NCBI GenBank assembly: GCA_036927565.1
Contig: JAYESD010000001.1
Span: forward strand, 682,001 to 746,000
From: Tuctoria greenei
Taxonomy: Eukaryota; Streptophyta; Magnoliopsida; Poales; Poaceae
Direction of reading: 5' to 3'
Length of the DNA stretch: 64,000 nt
The position numbers were made by a program, and so were the translations under genes. Shown here one piece after another: positions 47,508-56,942 of the stretch (positions are counted from its first letter, which is position 1; every line of letters begins with the position of its first letter). The notes under the pieces were generated by a model. The model made no database searches. It was not told where the DNA came from and saw only the letters and a list, made by a program, of their open reading frames with translations.

Positions 47508-48439
47508 TGGTGACTGATGGTTAAAGAACATAAAATTAATTCCACTACAATTACAATGTTGCTTCCAACAAGATCAACAAGTAAATCCACCCCAATGCAA
47601 CAATCTTCTAAGCTGAATTTGCAGACGCAGTTAACGCTGCAGCAGCACACAGAGAACAGTTATTCTTCCCCGAATTTATCCTCACAAATTCGAAGTCATG
47701 GTTACACTCCAATCAAACACAAAAAATGGAGGAGCAGAAAGCAGATGTAGATAAGCAAATAGTGATGAAACCTAGCTTACCACACTGCGTATGTCCTGCC
47801 CTTGGGCAGCCCGTGCCAAAATCCTAACCCTCTTCGGCCCATCTGCTGCGGCGGGGACATGCTCCGTGTCCTCCACTTGCACAACGGCGTCGGCGCCGTC
47901 GGGAATCGGCCCTGCCAGTAGGCACAGCACAGTCAACACATCCGATGGTCACAGGGCGCCGGGCACCACCGGCAGCGGGAGAAAACGAAAGTGACCTCAC
48001 CTCCCGTGGTGACGTAGGCGACCGTGCCTGGCGCGACCAGCACGCCGAGCGCGTCGTTCCCGGCCCGCGACTCCGTGATCACCGGGTACTCCCCCGGCCC
48101 GTCCGAGGCCACGACAGCGTACCCGTCCTGCCAGAAGAGGAAGAACGGCGCCGCACCGCACGGTTTTCATCAGCCCAAGCCGCGCCCGGTCGGCGCAGTG
48201 GAATGGAAGGAGAAGGGGGTGGAACTGGAAGGAAGGAAGGAAGGGAGGCGGGGAGAGAGGGCCGGGAGCGTGCGGCTGACCTTGATGGAGGCGCGGAAGG
48301 GAGGGAGCGGGTCGGGCGCGCGGACGTCCTCGGCGAGGACGAGGCCGAGCGCATCGTGCAGCGGCACGTCGCACGGTGGCTTGGCGTGGCCGGCCGCAGC
48401 CGAGAGCACCGCGGCGAGCGCCTCCTCCACCGGCAGCAT
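44872..48439 (-). CDS. CNX1: Molybdopterin biosynthesis protein CNX1 (two-domain), 3' end in gap
   Basis: Inferred minus-strand exons: 48439-48281, 48127-48001, 47911-47781, 47402-47301, 47218-47135, 47016-46789, 46506-46319, 46080-45976, 45886-45563, 45230-45073, 44978-44872; 571 residues so far. The N-terminal MoeA-like E domain (to about 450) shows APDPLPP, DGYAV, TTGGPIPDGADAVVQVED, STGDELV, SGGVSMGDRD and MKPGKPL. The G domain starts near 463 (AILTVSDTVSSGAGPDRSGP) and includes LTLGGTGFTPRDVTPEATK. G adenylylates molybdopterin and E inserts molybdate, the last steps of molybdenum-cofactor synthesis for nitrate reductase and other Mo enzymes. The frame stops at AAG|GTGGGG beside the gap; the remaining G-domain exons (about 90 residues in relatives) are hidden. 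The ATG at 48439 fits the MLPVEEAL start. Confidence 0.93.
46193..46216. repeat. Poly-A run (24) in CNX1 intron
   Basis: 24 consecutive A on the plus strand. In the transcript sense it is a poly-U run inside intron 7 (46081-46318). Confidence 0.9.
47459..47504. repeat. (GA)n microsatellite in CNX1 intron 3
   Basis: About 22 GA repeats; in the transcript sense a (CU)n tract. It lies between exons 47781-47911 and 47301-47402, with the run ending 57 bp upstream of the acceptor in gene orientation. Confidence 0.95.
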
Positions 48440-48976
48440 CTCTTCTCCTCTTGTACTGTATTTCCTCACCCGCTCTTTTGCTCGATCTCTTCCCTCGGCT
48501 CTTCTGATGCTCCTAGCGGCGGGCGAGGGCTATCGCTGTCTCGTTCGGCTGACGCAACCACTCCTTCAGCTTGCGCTTTGTTAAATCCAACCGAGGAGTC
48601 GCCACGTGTGACGTGACGATCTGCCGCAGCCGCCGCCGCCTGCTCGCGGCTCAAACAAAACCACGCTAGTTTCTCCCCGTGCTACCCCGCCGCTGGCGAT
48701 TCGCACCCCGCAGGGGCCACTAGCCACCAGCCACGCCGATCGGAAAGTCGAAGCAGCGTTCGTGGGCTGTTCTTTGTACCTGGACCGAGCCGAGAGCAGG
48801 CCACAGTGATCGAGGCCCGTATTACCATCGACCAACGACCATGAGGAGCAATGACAGATTGACAGCTGAGGACATAAAAAAAACTAATGAATTCTCAGTG
48901 CCCGCGACTTCTCGCATCATCTCTAATGCGCGGGGTGTTATTGTTACCGTACTACGAGCTGCTTTGCTCGAATGTA

Positions 48977-49048
48977 CTTCCTCGGCATTTAAAAGTTTGT
49001 AGTTTATTTTTAAACTATAAAGCAATAACTTTTTAGAAATGGAGGGAG
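48977..49048. mobile_element. Degenerate Stowaway-like MITE upstream of CNX1
   Basis: CTTCCTCGGCATTTAAAAGT ... AGAAATGGAGGGAG, TA-flanked, with the TTTGTAGTTTATTTTTAAAC core variant. Confidence 0.75.
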
Positions 49049-50121
49049 TAACATCTATCCTCAGATAAACCACCAGGATACAAACAATCCAGGACCTTTA
49101 GATTCTTTCATTCAGGTGTCAGAAAAAAACGTAAGCTCATTTTCTTTGTCCAAGGAAAGGAAAGCAAAATGTTCGGGAAAAAAAAACAAGCATAACCAAT
49201 GTTTACCTCCGGCTACTTCTACTAAGCCTGCCTGCAGTATTGAACTGTCATCTTTCTAGACAACAAAACCTCACTTCATAAAGTTCAAGCAGGATTTGGA
49301 ATCAAAGTACTGACAGGGCTCAGCCCAAGGAAATAGCCATCCCAGATCTTTAAACTATGAAGCCGATAGTAAAGCATTCCAGCTTCAGTTGCGTAAATGC
49401 TCCAGTCACTGAAATAGCAAAAAGAACAGTTCAGTTAAGATGCTGCGCATGTTAAAAAAAACATGGCTACGTGGCAAAATACACCTACTCATTACAATAA
49501 ACTCGAGTTCAAGCCGAGATGCAGTCTGCAGGTTCCAATATTCATCACACTTTACCAGAATGACATAAGCGTACAACATATCATTGCTCTTGCACTCTGC
49601 GCTCAAACAACAGTGTCCAAAATATAGAAGGCCCAAAAAAAGGTAGATGAAACTGCCCGTGCCCGGCCTACTTCTCACGTGGAGCAGCATCAAAAACATT
49701 TTATCATACCACCACTACTCCTATCATGTATCAGATTATTTTTACAAGCAGTCACAGATGCAGTGCAAGAAGGGGGGGGGGGGATAGGTAGATCGTAGAT
49801 ACTGTAAATGGAGTGCTGCGAAGAGATGATTAACACAGGAAGAAGGAAATACGGTCAGAGGACTAAGCAGGCTCGGACATTAAACAAAAAGCAGGTTGTT
49901 CGAAGCTCCGTTTTAAGCATGGAGGTTCAACTGCTACATATCAATCTTGAATAGGATTTTCTTGGGTATTATGTTAGAAGATTATCCTCCTGGCTTATAT
50001 AACTTTAAACAACTCCAAGTCCGTAGAAACGGCTAGGATTATGTTATATTATATATCTGAGAGAAGAAAAAAACACAGCCCTAACTGTTGTAATAAAAAA
50101 AACTTAGTTATGCTAGCTCAA

Positions 50122-50552
50122 AAGGCATGATTGGTTTGTGCCCAAGTTTGCCCAACAAATTTCGTTTAAGGTTTTGCTAGCCAAATATCTGGTTAAAATG
50201 CAGTGCTAGACGAAATTTTGTTAAGATGGAGGGCGGGCCTGGTAGTGGTTCAAATCAGCCTCTTTGTAAATTAAGCAAGGGGGAGGCTGCCTAGAAATTT
50301 CATTCCCTAGACCCACATTGTGTGAGAGCTTTCAACACTAGGTAAACCTTTTGTGCTGTGCTACACAAATTTTGTTTAAGATTTTGCAAGCCAAATACCT
50401 GGTTATGAGTTGGCAAGAAATATGTATGGAGGTAAGGGGCATTGGCTTGTCAAAGTTTTGGCAACAATTGGTGACAGACCAAATGAGTGTCAACATTGCT
50501 GGGGATAGCCAAATTTCGCGAAGCAAATTTGGTCACAGACCAAACAAGCCTT
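50122..50552. mobile_element. Non-autonomous TIR element, family not assigned
   Basis: Ends AAGGCATGATTGGTTTGTGC and GTCACAGACCAAACAAGCCTT are inverted repeats (about 17 of 21 match). Inside, a 41-bp block (ACAAATTTCGTTTAAGGTTT...) at 50154 is repeated directly at 50366 with five mismatches. No coding capacity. I could not settle the target duplication; a hAT-like MITE is one possibility. Confidence 0.5.
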
Positions 50553-51004
50553 AAGCTAAAAATGAAGAAGAAAGAAAAAAGTTCACCATAGCAGCCACGG
50601 CCAGATAGCGAAAGCATGCACGGTACACCATGATTGTAGTAAATAGTAAGTCATGTCCGTTTGTATTTGAGTGACTGAATAGGATAATGCATATTGACTT
50701 GAGAGAACTGATTTTAGCACGTCTTGGACGATAAGTTCATGAATAGTATTATGGGTGCACCCTGATAAGAGAAGCCATTCCGTTTATATGACAGTAGTAA
50801 CACTGCCGAAACTATATTACCACCGTGCCTAATAAAACTTGTAAACACTTCCTGAATAATCAGTGTCTTCAGTTCCGAATTAGGATATCTGAATCGGGCG
50901 ATGATTCTCAACTCAACTACATAAGGCACGATGATTAAACTTTAATATTATCACAGCGGTGCATCAGTCAGTTGGAGGGAGAGAAGTGAGCAGCCTTACC
51001 TGTA

Positions 51005-51301
51005 CTACTCGTCGTCCTTCAGGACGCGCTCGTTGTAGGCCGCCGTGGCATCTTGGGTGGACGCGGCGGCCCCCTCTCCCTCTCGGAGGATCTTCTGCAT
51101 GTCGTTAACCCGCATCCGGACGATGCCGCCGACCACGACTGTGTTTCAATCAGCAAGCAATCAGCACTCGGTGGAATTAGTTCGCAGGATTGGGAAGCCA
51201 TAAGAGGGGAAATGACGGGGTTGGTTACTTGCGGCGGTGCCCAGGGTCCAGATCCACAGGATCTTGAGGCCGGGGCTCTTCTGGCTCCATCTGGTCACCA
51301 T
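51005..51301 (-). CDS. Small conserved single-membrane-span protein, 68 aa
   Basis: Two minus-strand exons, 51301-51229 and 51138-51005, join as GCC GCA A|TC GTG and give 68 residues. The start is MVTRWSQKSPGLKILWIWTL, then one hydrophobic span (about 14-33, ILWIWTLGTAAIVVGGIV), a basic stop-transfer (RMRVNDMQKILR) and a polar acidic tail ending KDDE. I recall similar short plant proteins of unknown function beginning with a basic 'KSPGLKILWIWTLGTAAI' block, so I take the gene as real. N-in/C-out topology in the mitochondrial inner membrane or ER is a guess. Both splice sites are canonical. Confidence 0.7.
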
Positions 51302-51603
51302 TGGGACTTGGGAAGAGGAGGAGCACCTCCGAGCGCGGCGGAAGCGACGGGGACTTCAGTCCAGGGCAACTTCGGCTTGCTCGAGAACGAAGGAATGCTT
51401 GGTAGTGCTTTTTGCAGGGTTCCCCCTAATTAACCTTTCAGCCAAATCTGTCATGGGGGAAATTAGAATTGAAATTCTTCATACTGTTCCCTTTTCTTCA
51501 TAAACAAGTGGTTCAGAAACATACTGTTCCCTTTTCTTCATCTAGTAAAGTTTAAGCACAGAATTTTCGGATCTATTGTAGTTGCTGTTGAGCTTGCCTC
51601 TTA

Positions 51604-51733
51604 GGCTATCTGCGTCAGCATACTTTAAAGCATACTCTACATTATTCTCCTTCTAGTTTTACAGTATGTACTCTAAATTACATTGTTAAACAGTTTATAC
51701 AGTATGTTTTACAGCGTACCACTGCGGGCGGTC
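51604..51733. mobile_element. Tourist-like MITE (GACCATCCGC family), copy 4
   Basis: GGCTATCTGCGTCA ... CACTGCGGGCGGTC flanked by TTA (51601-51603 and 51734-51736). The inside is colinear with copy 2. Confidence 0.8.
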
Positions 51734-51967
51734 TTATGCTGGTGCATCTACCAAATAATCTATTTTGATGCAATCTTTGTTTGTACCTTCGACAAAGCAA
51801 ATCTATATATTTGGAATGGTTGGTGATTCATGATGTCTCGATCACCTGTCTACATACGCCCCAGCTTTTGGGCATTACAGCAGCTTTTGAGCATTACAGA
51901 ATTCAAATCTTCTGCTGTAACTTTTCAAATATAAGGACTTTTGGTATACCCGTGAGACTATGACATA

Positions 51968-52047
51968 CTCCCTCCATTTCTAAAAACTTGTCTCTTTGTA
52001 GTTCAAAAATGAACTACAAAATCATAAGTTTTTGAGAACGGAGGGAG
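51968..52047. mobile_element. Stowaway-like MITE, 80 bp
   Basis: CTCCCTCCATTTCTAAAAAC ... GAACGGAGGGAG with the TTTGTAGTTCAAAAATGAAC core. TA on the left; CA on the right suggests a mutated duplication. Confidence 0.85.
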
Positions 52048-52398
52048 CAGGTTCGAAAACTTTGCACGAGAGAAATGCTTCGTCGAAGCTGCCGTGCAGT
52101 ATGATCGCTCGCAAGTCAGAGATTGGGTTGGTGATGACAATGTTAGCAGCTAGCTAATGCTAAGACAGATGGATTGGACTTTTCATTCAGTGAGTTGAGC
52201 TATTCGACTGGTCATCTAACCACCTGAAAATAAACCAAAATATTTGTACCCGCTCACGGGCGGAAGCGGAGAGGAGGGGGAGGGCTGGCCACGGCGTTCG
52301 TCCGCCAAGTCCCTGCTGCCGTGCGCCACCCCCATGTACCACGAGAGAGTAGTCTACGAGCAGGATACCGGGCCCTGCTCCATCAGTTAGTTAGGACT

Positions 52399-52556
52399 GA
52401 GACCATCCGCACCAATATACTCTAAATCATAATCTATCCTCTAAACCATGCTCTATATACTCTATACTTTTAGTATATCTTCTTACAAAAATTTTTTAGT
52501 ATGCTTTATAGTATACTTTACAGTGTGGTTTCCAGTACGTTGGTGCAGATGGTCTC
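52399..52556. mobile_element. Tourist-like MITE (GACCATCCGC family), copy 5
   Basis: GAGACCATCCGCACCAA and TTGGTGCAGATGGTCTC form 17-bp inverted ends with one mismatch. The inside is more diverged and about 30 bp longer than the other copies. Confidence 0.75.
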
Positions 52557-52587
52557 ACGAAGTCAAGGTGCTTGCTGTTTGGTAATA

Positions 52588-52667
52588 CTTTTTTCGTTCT
52601 TAACTATTTATCACTTGTTAGTTTATTTTTGAATTTATAAATTATAAGTATTTGTGGACGTATGGAG
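52588..52667. mobile_element. Degenerate Stowaway-like MITE
   Basis: CTTTTTTCGTTCTTAAC ... ATTTGTGGACGTATGGAG, TA-flanked, 80 bp. Its right end is copied in inverted form into the next element. Confidence 0.7.
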
Positions 52668-52762
52668 TAGTTGGTACCGATTCTATCACATCTTTATTGT
52701 ACCTGGCTGAAAAGAATGTGTAAATGCCAAGAATGATCTACTGCTAGCTCCTTTGTTATGTA

Positions 52763-52872
52763 CTTCCTCCTTTCTTAAAAGATTGTCACCTTCTAGTTCA
52801 AAAATACTCCATACGTCCACAAATACTCCATTTTTGAACTACAAAGCGACAAGTTTTTCGGGACGAAGGGAG
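52763..52872. mobile_element. Chimeric Stowaway-like MITE
   Basis: TA-flanked, 110 bp. The left arm (CTTCCTCCTTTCTTAAAAGA...TTCTAGTTC) belongs to the subfamily of 61768-61847. The right arm (TTTGAACTACAAAGCGACAA...ACGAAGGGAG) belongs to that of 40115-40194. Between them, 52805-52827 is a 23-bp exact inverted copy of 52647-52669. Confidence 0.8.
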
Positions 52873-52906
52873 TACTTATGTTCTGCTGCCATCCAGTATC
52901 AACCAA

Positions 52907-55132
52907 CTACGTCACGAGGAGCGCGGCCTCACTACTGCCTGTCGAAGCACTGTTCCGTGCAGCAGGTTCATCAGCTTCGGCAAGAGCATCACCAGCCTGC
53001 TCGCCCTTGTACCGGTAGAAGTGCGAGCACACGAGGAAGTAGGCGAAGTTGGCTGCGCCGAGCACGGCCATGGCGTAATAGAAGTAATCGAGCCTCCCGG
53101 CGTTGATGTCGTCGCTGACCCATCCGCCGCCAGACCCGCCGCGCTGCCGCCTCGTCCTCGCGTTCACGACGTTGACCACGAGGGTGGCCAGGTAGCTGCT
53201 GATGCCCTGCGCGCAGTAGAAGGCAGCGTTGCCGAGCGTGCGCATCTGGTCCGGGAACTGCGTGTTGTAGAACTCCATCTGCCCCACCAGGTTGAGCGCG
53301 CCCGACACGCCCATCGCGACGAGCTGCGGCGCCAGTTCGAACGCGGACAGCGGCGACGACGACGCGCCGTCGCCGTGGCCCTGCAGCACGGTGCGCCTCC
53401 GCCTGCTCTCCACGACGGCCGCGACCACGAAGGCGAGCGCGCCGACCACCTGCCCGGCGCCCTGCCTCTGGAGCAAGGTGATGCCTCCGCCACCGCCGCC
53501 TCTCGTCGTCGGCTTCGTCGTGAGCCGCTGCACGACGCGGGCGATGAGCAGGTCGTAGACGGGCACGAAGAGCGCCACGGAGAGGTAGAACACCGCGATG
53601 AGGGACATCGCCGGGACGGTGAAGCGCCTGCCGCCGCCCACGTGGAGGTCCATGGTGGAAGCCTGGAGGAACGTGTAGTTGATCATCTCCGTCAGCAAGG
53701 TGAACCACATCATGCCTGAGATCCACACGGGGATGATCCTCACGAGGCACTTCACCTCCTCCACCTGCTGCACGCTGCAAAGCTGCCACGGCCTCGTCGG
53801 GGAGCCGTCGTCGGGACGTATCTCGTCGGCGGCGCCGGTCACGATGGCCGCCTTGTTCAGGAAGCTGAATTGCGACGTGAGGTGGAGCTGCTTGAAGACG
53901 CGACGACGATGTCCGCCGTTCGTCGTTGTTTCACTACTCTCCGCGGCGGGAGGAGGAGGGTTATAGTAGTTGTAGAGGAGCTCCTCCTGCAGCCGCACGT
54001 CGTCGCCAGCAGGGCGCGGCAGCCGGAGCCTCCACTTGCGGCACGACGCGACGATCACCCGCGCGACGCTCGAGAAGATGCTGCCCTCGGGCGGCACGTA
54101 GACGTACACCCCGGTGCCGGCGAGGAACACGGCGAAGGCGACGAGCATGAGCGCCGTGGGGACGGCGAAGCCGAGAGCCCAGCTCACGTTGACCTGGACG
54201 TACAGCACGACGGTGAGCGCCAGGAACGTGGCCGTCATGGAGATGGCGTAGTACCAGTTGTAGAAGCGCGCGAGCCCTCCCTTGTGCCGCTCGTTGTTGC
54301 CCTCGTCGTCGAACTGGTCGGCGCCGAAGGGCAGGCCGGTCGGGTTCGCGCCGGCCGCGGACACGACGAGGAGGCCCATGCCGACGTAGAGCACGGCGCG
54401 GTGGAGCGCCGATGGGCCGACGCACGTGCCCGCCTGCCGGGCCAGCGCGCTGCACGACGGCGGTTTCAGCTGATGGATCGTCGCCGACAGGGTGATGACC
54501 GCCATCGCCTTAATTTGCATAACACATCAAACGTGTCGTATATATGGTCACTCAGCCATGCATGCCTAATTTGTATCGAAATACGTACGTTTGTGGTGCA
54601 GTAATCAAAAGCGATGTGATCACGACTTACAAGGATCCCGAAAACAAGTCCGAACAACAGTGTCCTGAATCTGCCCCAGAACGCGTCGGCGACGAAGGCT
54701 CCGACCACGGGCGAGAAATTGTAGGCGCCAGAAAAGATGTTGCTCACGTTGGTCGCAGCATTCCCCTTCATGTTGTAACGGTCGATGAGGTAGCTCGTGA
54801 GGGGCATGACAAACGCATTGGACGCCATGGAAGCTGCGGCGTAGACTCCTGTGTACGCATACACACAGGTAGAAGAAAAATACGAACGTCAGAAACATGC
54901 AAAATGGAATGGAAGCTAGTACTAGCTAGTTTTTCTTTTGTCTGTTTTCAGGTGAAAAAGTGTAGCGCGTTAGACCGATGAAGAAAGCAACGGCTCGCCA
55001 CCCTCTCGGCCTCCTGATCCGCCGCGTCGCCTCCAGCACTCCTCCGTCGCCGGCGGCAGCCGCCGCCTCTTCCTGTCGCCGCCTCGAACGCGAGGCCACG
55101 GTCGTTGCTTCCGGCCGTCGAGCCTCACACAT
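52907..55132 (-). CDS. NRT1/PTR family (NPF) transporter, NAXT-like
   Basis: Inferred minus-strand exons 55132-54976, 54848-54631 and 54508-52907, 658 aa (a further in-frame ATG lies at 55204). It has an Ala-rich cytosolic N terminus, then the MFS/POT fold. TM1 starts at RGWRAVAFFIGGVYAAASMA, with NIFSGAYNFSPVVGAFVADA later, then FGADQFDD and RFYNWYYAISM, a large central loop, and GQMEFYNTQFPDQMRTLGNA near the end. The usual NPF TM1 motif NETFEKLA (ExxE[K/R], proton coupling) is absent. That is also the case in Arabidopsis NPF2.1-2.7 (NAXT1 group, nitrate efflux), which this resembles most in my memory. Substrate is unproven. Donor 1 (GTCTAA) and acceptor 2 (AATTAAG) are weak, so the 5' half needs transcript support. 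Confidence 0.82.
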
Positions 55133-55980
55133 CTTGCTATGACTAATACCGCTGGCCTGTTGATCGCTCGTCTGGTTGACCGAGCAGCTAGGCAGCAACG
55201 GCATCCGAAGTTGGATCAGCGCGTGGTGAACGGGGTTGGCGCGTGCCGATTCGAGCGCATGCGCATCAGTATTTGTACCGGCGCACTAGGAAAAATTCAG
55301 CAGGGAGTTTTTACTGACTGACCTGCTCTTCGGTCTCCAAAACCAGCTGCTTCTTGTGCGCTTCTCGCCAGGTTCGCGTGCGTTTTTGTTGTTGCAGTAC
55401 CATAGTAAGTACCGTTCGGGATACGGCGTTCCGAGGAACGGAACCTGCTCTGTGGCTTCGTCGTCGTCCTGCATCTTCCCCGCCTGGCCTCTGTTTCTTT
55501 ATTAAAGTGGCTTGCCGAGCCCCAACCCAACGCAGTTACAGTTAGTCGTCAGGCAAATTCGTTGCACGCGCATACACTGTTCTGCATGTAGTAGCTAGCT
55601 GTGTTTTGCCTGCAGCGAAATGCTCGTCCCCTCCATTTGATTGATTGTCTAGACCGAGTCAAACACGAGGCGTAATCGGTGAGCTGAAGTTGCAGCCTTG
55701 ATGCACGTTAAGTCAAAAAAAAATCAAATTCACTGGCATGTAACGACTAGGACACTGGATTCAGACCGATAATATTTTTAATTCGTCCCTTCTGCACTCA
55801 CCACGACGACGACGGCGGCGGAGGAGAGTAAATCCTTCTAGACCTGCAAGAAACTGTACTACCTTATTACCAAGCTTTTGTGTTTCCCTGCATCATGCAA
55901 ATTAGGTCTGTTTGAAGAAAAGAGTGTTCTCACTTCGTTTACGATAATAGTTGGACCAGAAAAGTCACAGAAATCGCAGA
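55133..55980. other. Upstream of the NPF gene
   Basis: No gene recognised. Presumably contains the NPF promoter in its first few hundred bases (minus strand). Confidence 0.4.
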
Positions 55981-55995
55981 CGCTGGTTGATGCAG

Positions 55996-56130
55996 ATGCT
56001 TGGAGATGAGATAGGGAAGGGCGCGTACGGGCGCGTGTACAAGGGGCTTGACCTGGAGAACGGCGATTTCGTGGCCATCAAGTAGGTCTCACTGGAGAAC
56101 AAAAAGCAGGAGGATCTCAACATCATAATG
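55996..56130 (+). pseudogene. MAPKKK-epsilon-like kinase exon relic
   Basis: The frame from 55996 reads MLGDEIGKGAYGRVYKGLDL, then ENGDFVAIK, a TAG codon, VSLENKKQEDLNIIM and a GT donor. This is the start of the kinase domain of plant MAP3K-epsilon/Cdc7-like proteins: glycine-rich loop GKGAYGRV and the VAIK lysine. The TAG stands where relatives have CAG (Gln). No other exon of this roughly 1300-residue protein is nearby, so this is an isolated, dead gene fragment, probably brought by a transposon or an aborted duplication. Confidence 0.85.
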
Positions 56131-56942
56131 GTGAGGTTCCATTTTTGGCTTCTCTTATGACGCAATGCAAGCGTTCAGCAGCAAATGCGTGGAACTGTGA
56201 TTTCGTTTTTTTTTGTGACTTGTGTAACTGAGACCAGTAGCAGAAGCTTCATCAGCTTGAAAATGAGATTAGAAGTTTGAGCTATGCAGCTTGTTGCCTG
56301 ATACTGTAGTATAAATGTTTTATTACGTAAACACCATCTCAAGGGTTCAACATCCTGGTGCAGGATTCAAATGGGGCTTAGACCTTTCATTGTTGTTGAT
56401 AGTTAGTGTGTTAGTGAGGCTTTTGTAAATTAGTCGTCTCTGAAATGCAACAATACAGTACTCATTTAGGCATTTTGTGTAGGTAAAATTTTGCCGTCTT
56501 CTTTCTTATTATGGTTCTTATGATCTCCTGACCCGGTTTGGTTACTGTGAAATACTAGTAACTTCGGTATGTGAATCTTGGGATAACTAGAGCTGGATAA
56601 AGAAAGATGGACTCGAAATATTATTGTCGCTCCTCTCGCACGGGAAACGATTAAGAAGCGCCTGCTCAGGTAGCTAGGCACTCCATCTCCCTTTCACTGG
56701 ATGACGAATACCACGGGCAAAGGAAACGGTATAACACAGTCCTCTGCAAATGACAGCGTCCTTTGAAGGTTACATTCTTCTCGAGCGTACACAATAAAGT
56801 GTTAAATTACTCCATGCCAAATTTCCAGCATACAGTAATGCTGTTTATTCACCTACATGCGTTCCACAAGGAAATTTCAAAAAGAAAAAACAAGTATTCT
56901 GAACAATTATAGATGCTCTGTAGAAAACAGCCAAACTCCAAA
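56131..56942. other. Spacer and UAM2 3' UTR
   Basis: No gene recognised. The right half probably includes the UAM2 3' UTR (minus strand). Confidence 0.4.

Larger units (their letters stand above)
48440..51004. other. Upstream of CNX1 and probable 3' UTR of the 68-aa gene
   Basis: No protein gene recognised. After the stop of the 68-aa gene there is a possible 3'-UTR intron donor (TACAG|GTAAGG, minus strand, near 50997). The matching 3' UTR exon may lie near 49200-49410. One Stowaway-like MITE (48977-49048), a poly-G run near 49773-49783 and a TIR element (50122-50552) are inside. Confidence 0.4.
51302..52906. other. Spacer between the 68-aa gene and the NPF gene, MITE cluster
   Basis: No gene recognised. 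Five MITEs crowd 1.3 kb: Tourist-like at 51604-51733 and 52399-52556, Stowaway-like at 51968-52047, 52588-52667 and 52763-52872. Confidence 0.6.

Noticed and set aside
53021..53719. Long plus-strand frames over the NPF gene (also 53870-54604)
   Set aside because: Shadows of the GC-rich NPF exon, with low-complexity Arg/His/Val composition.
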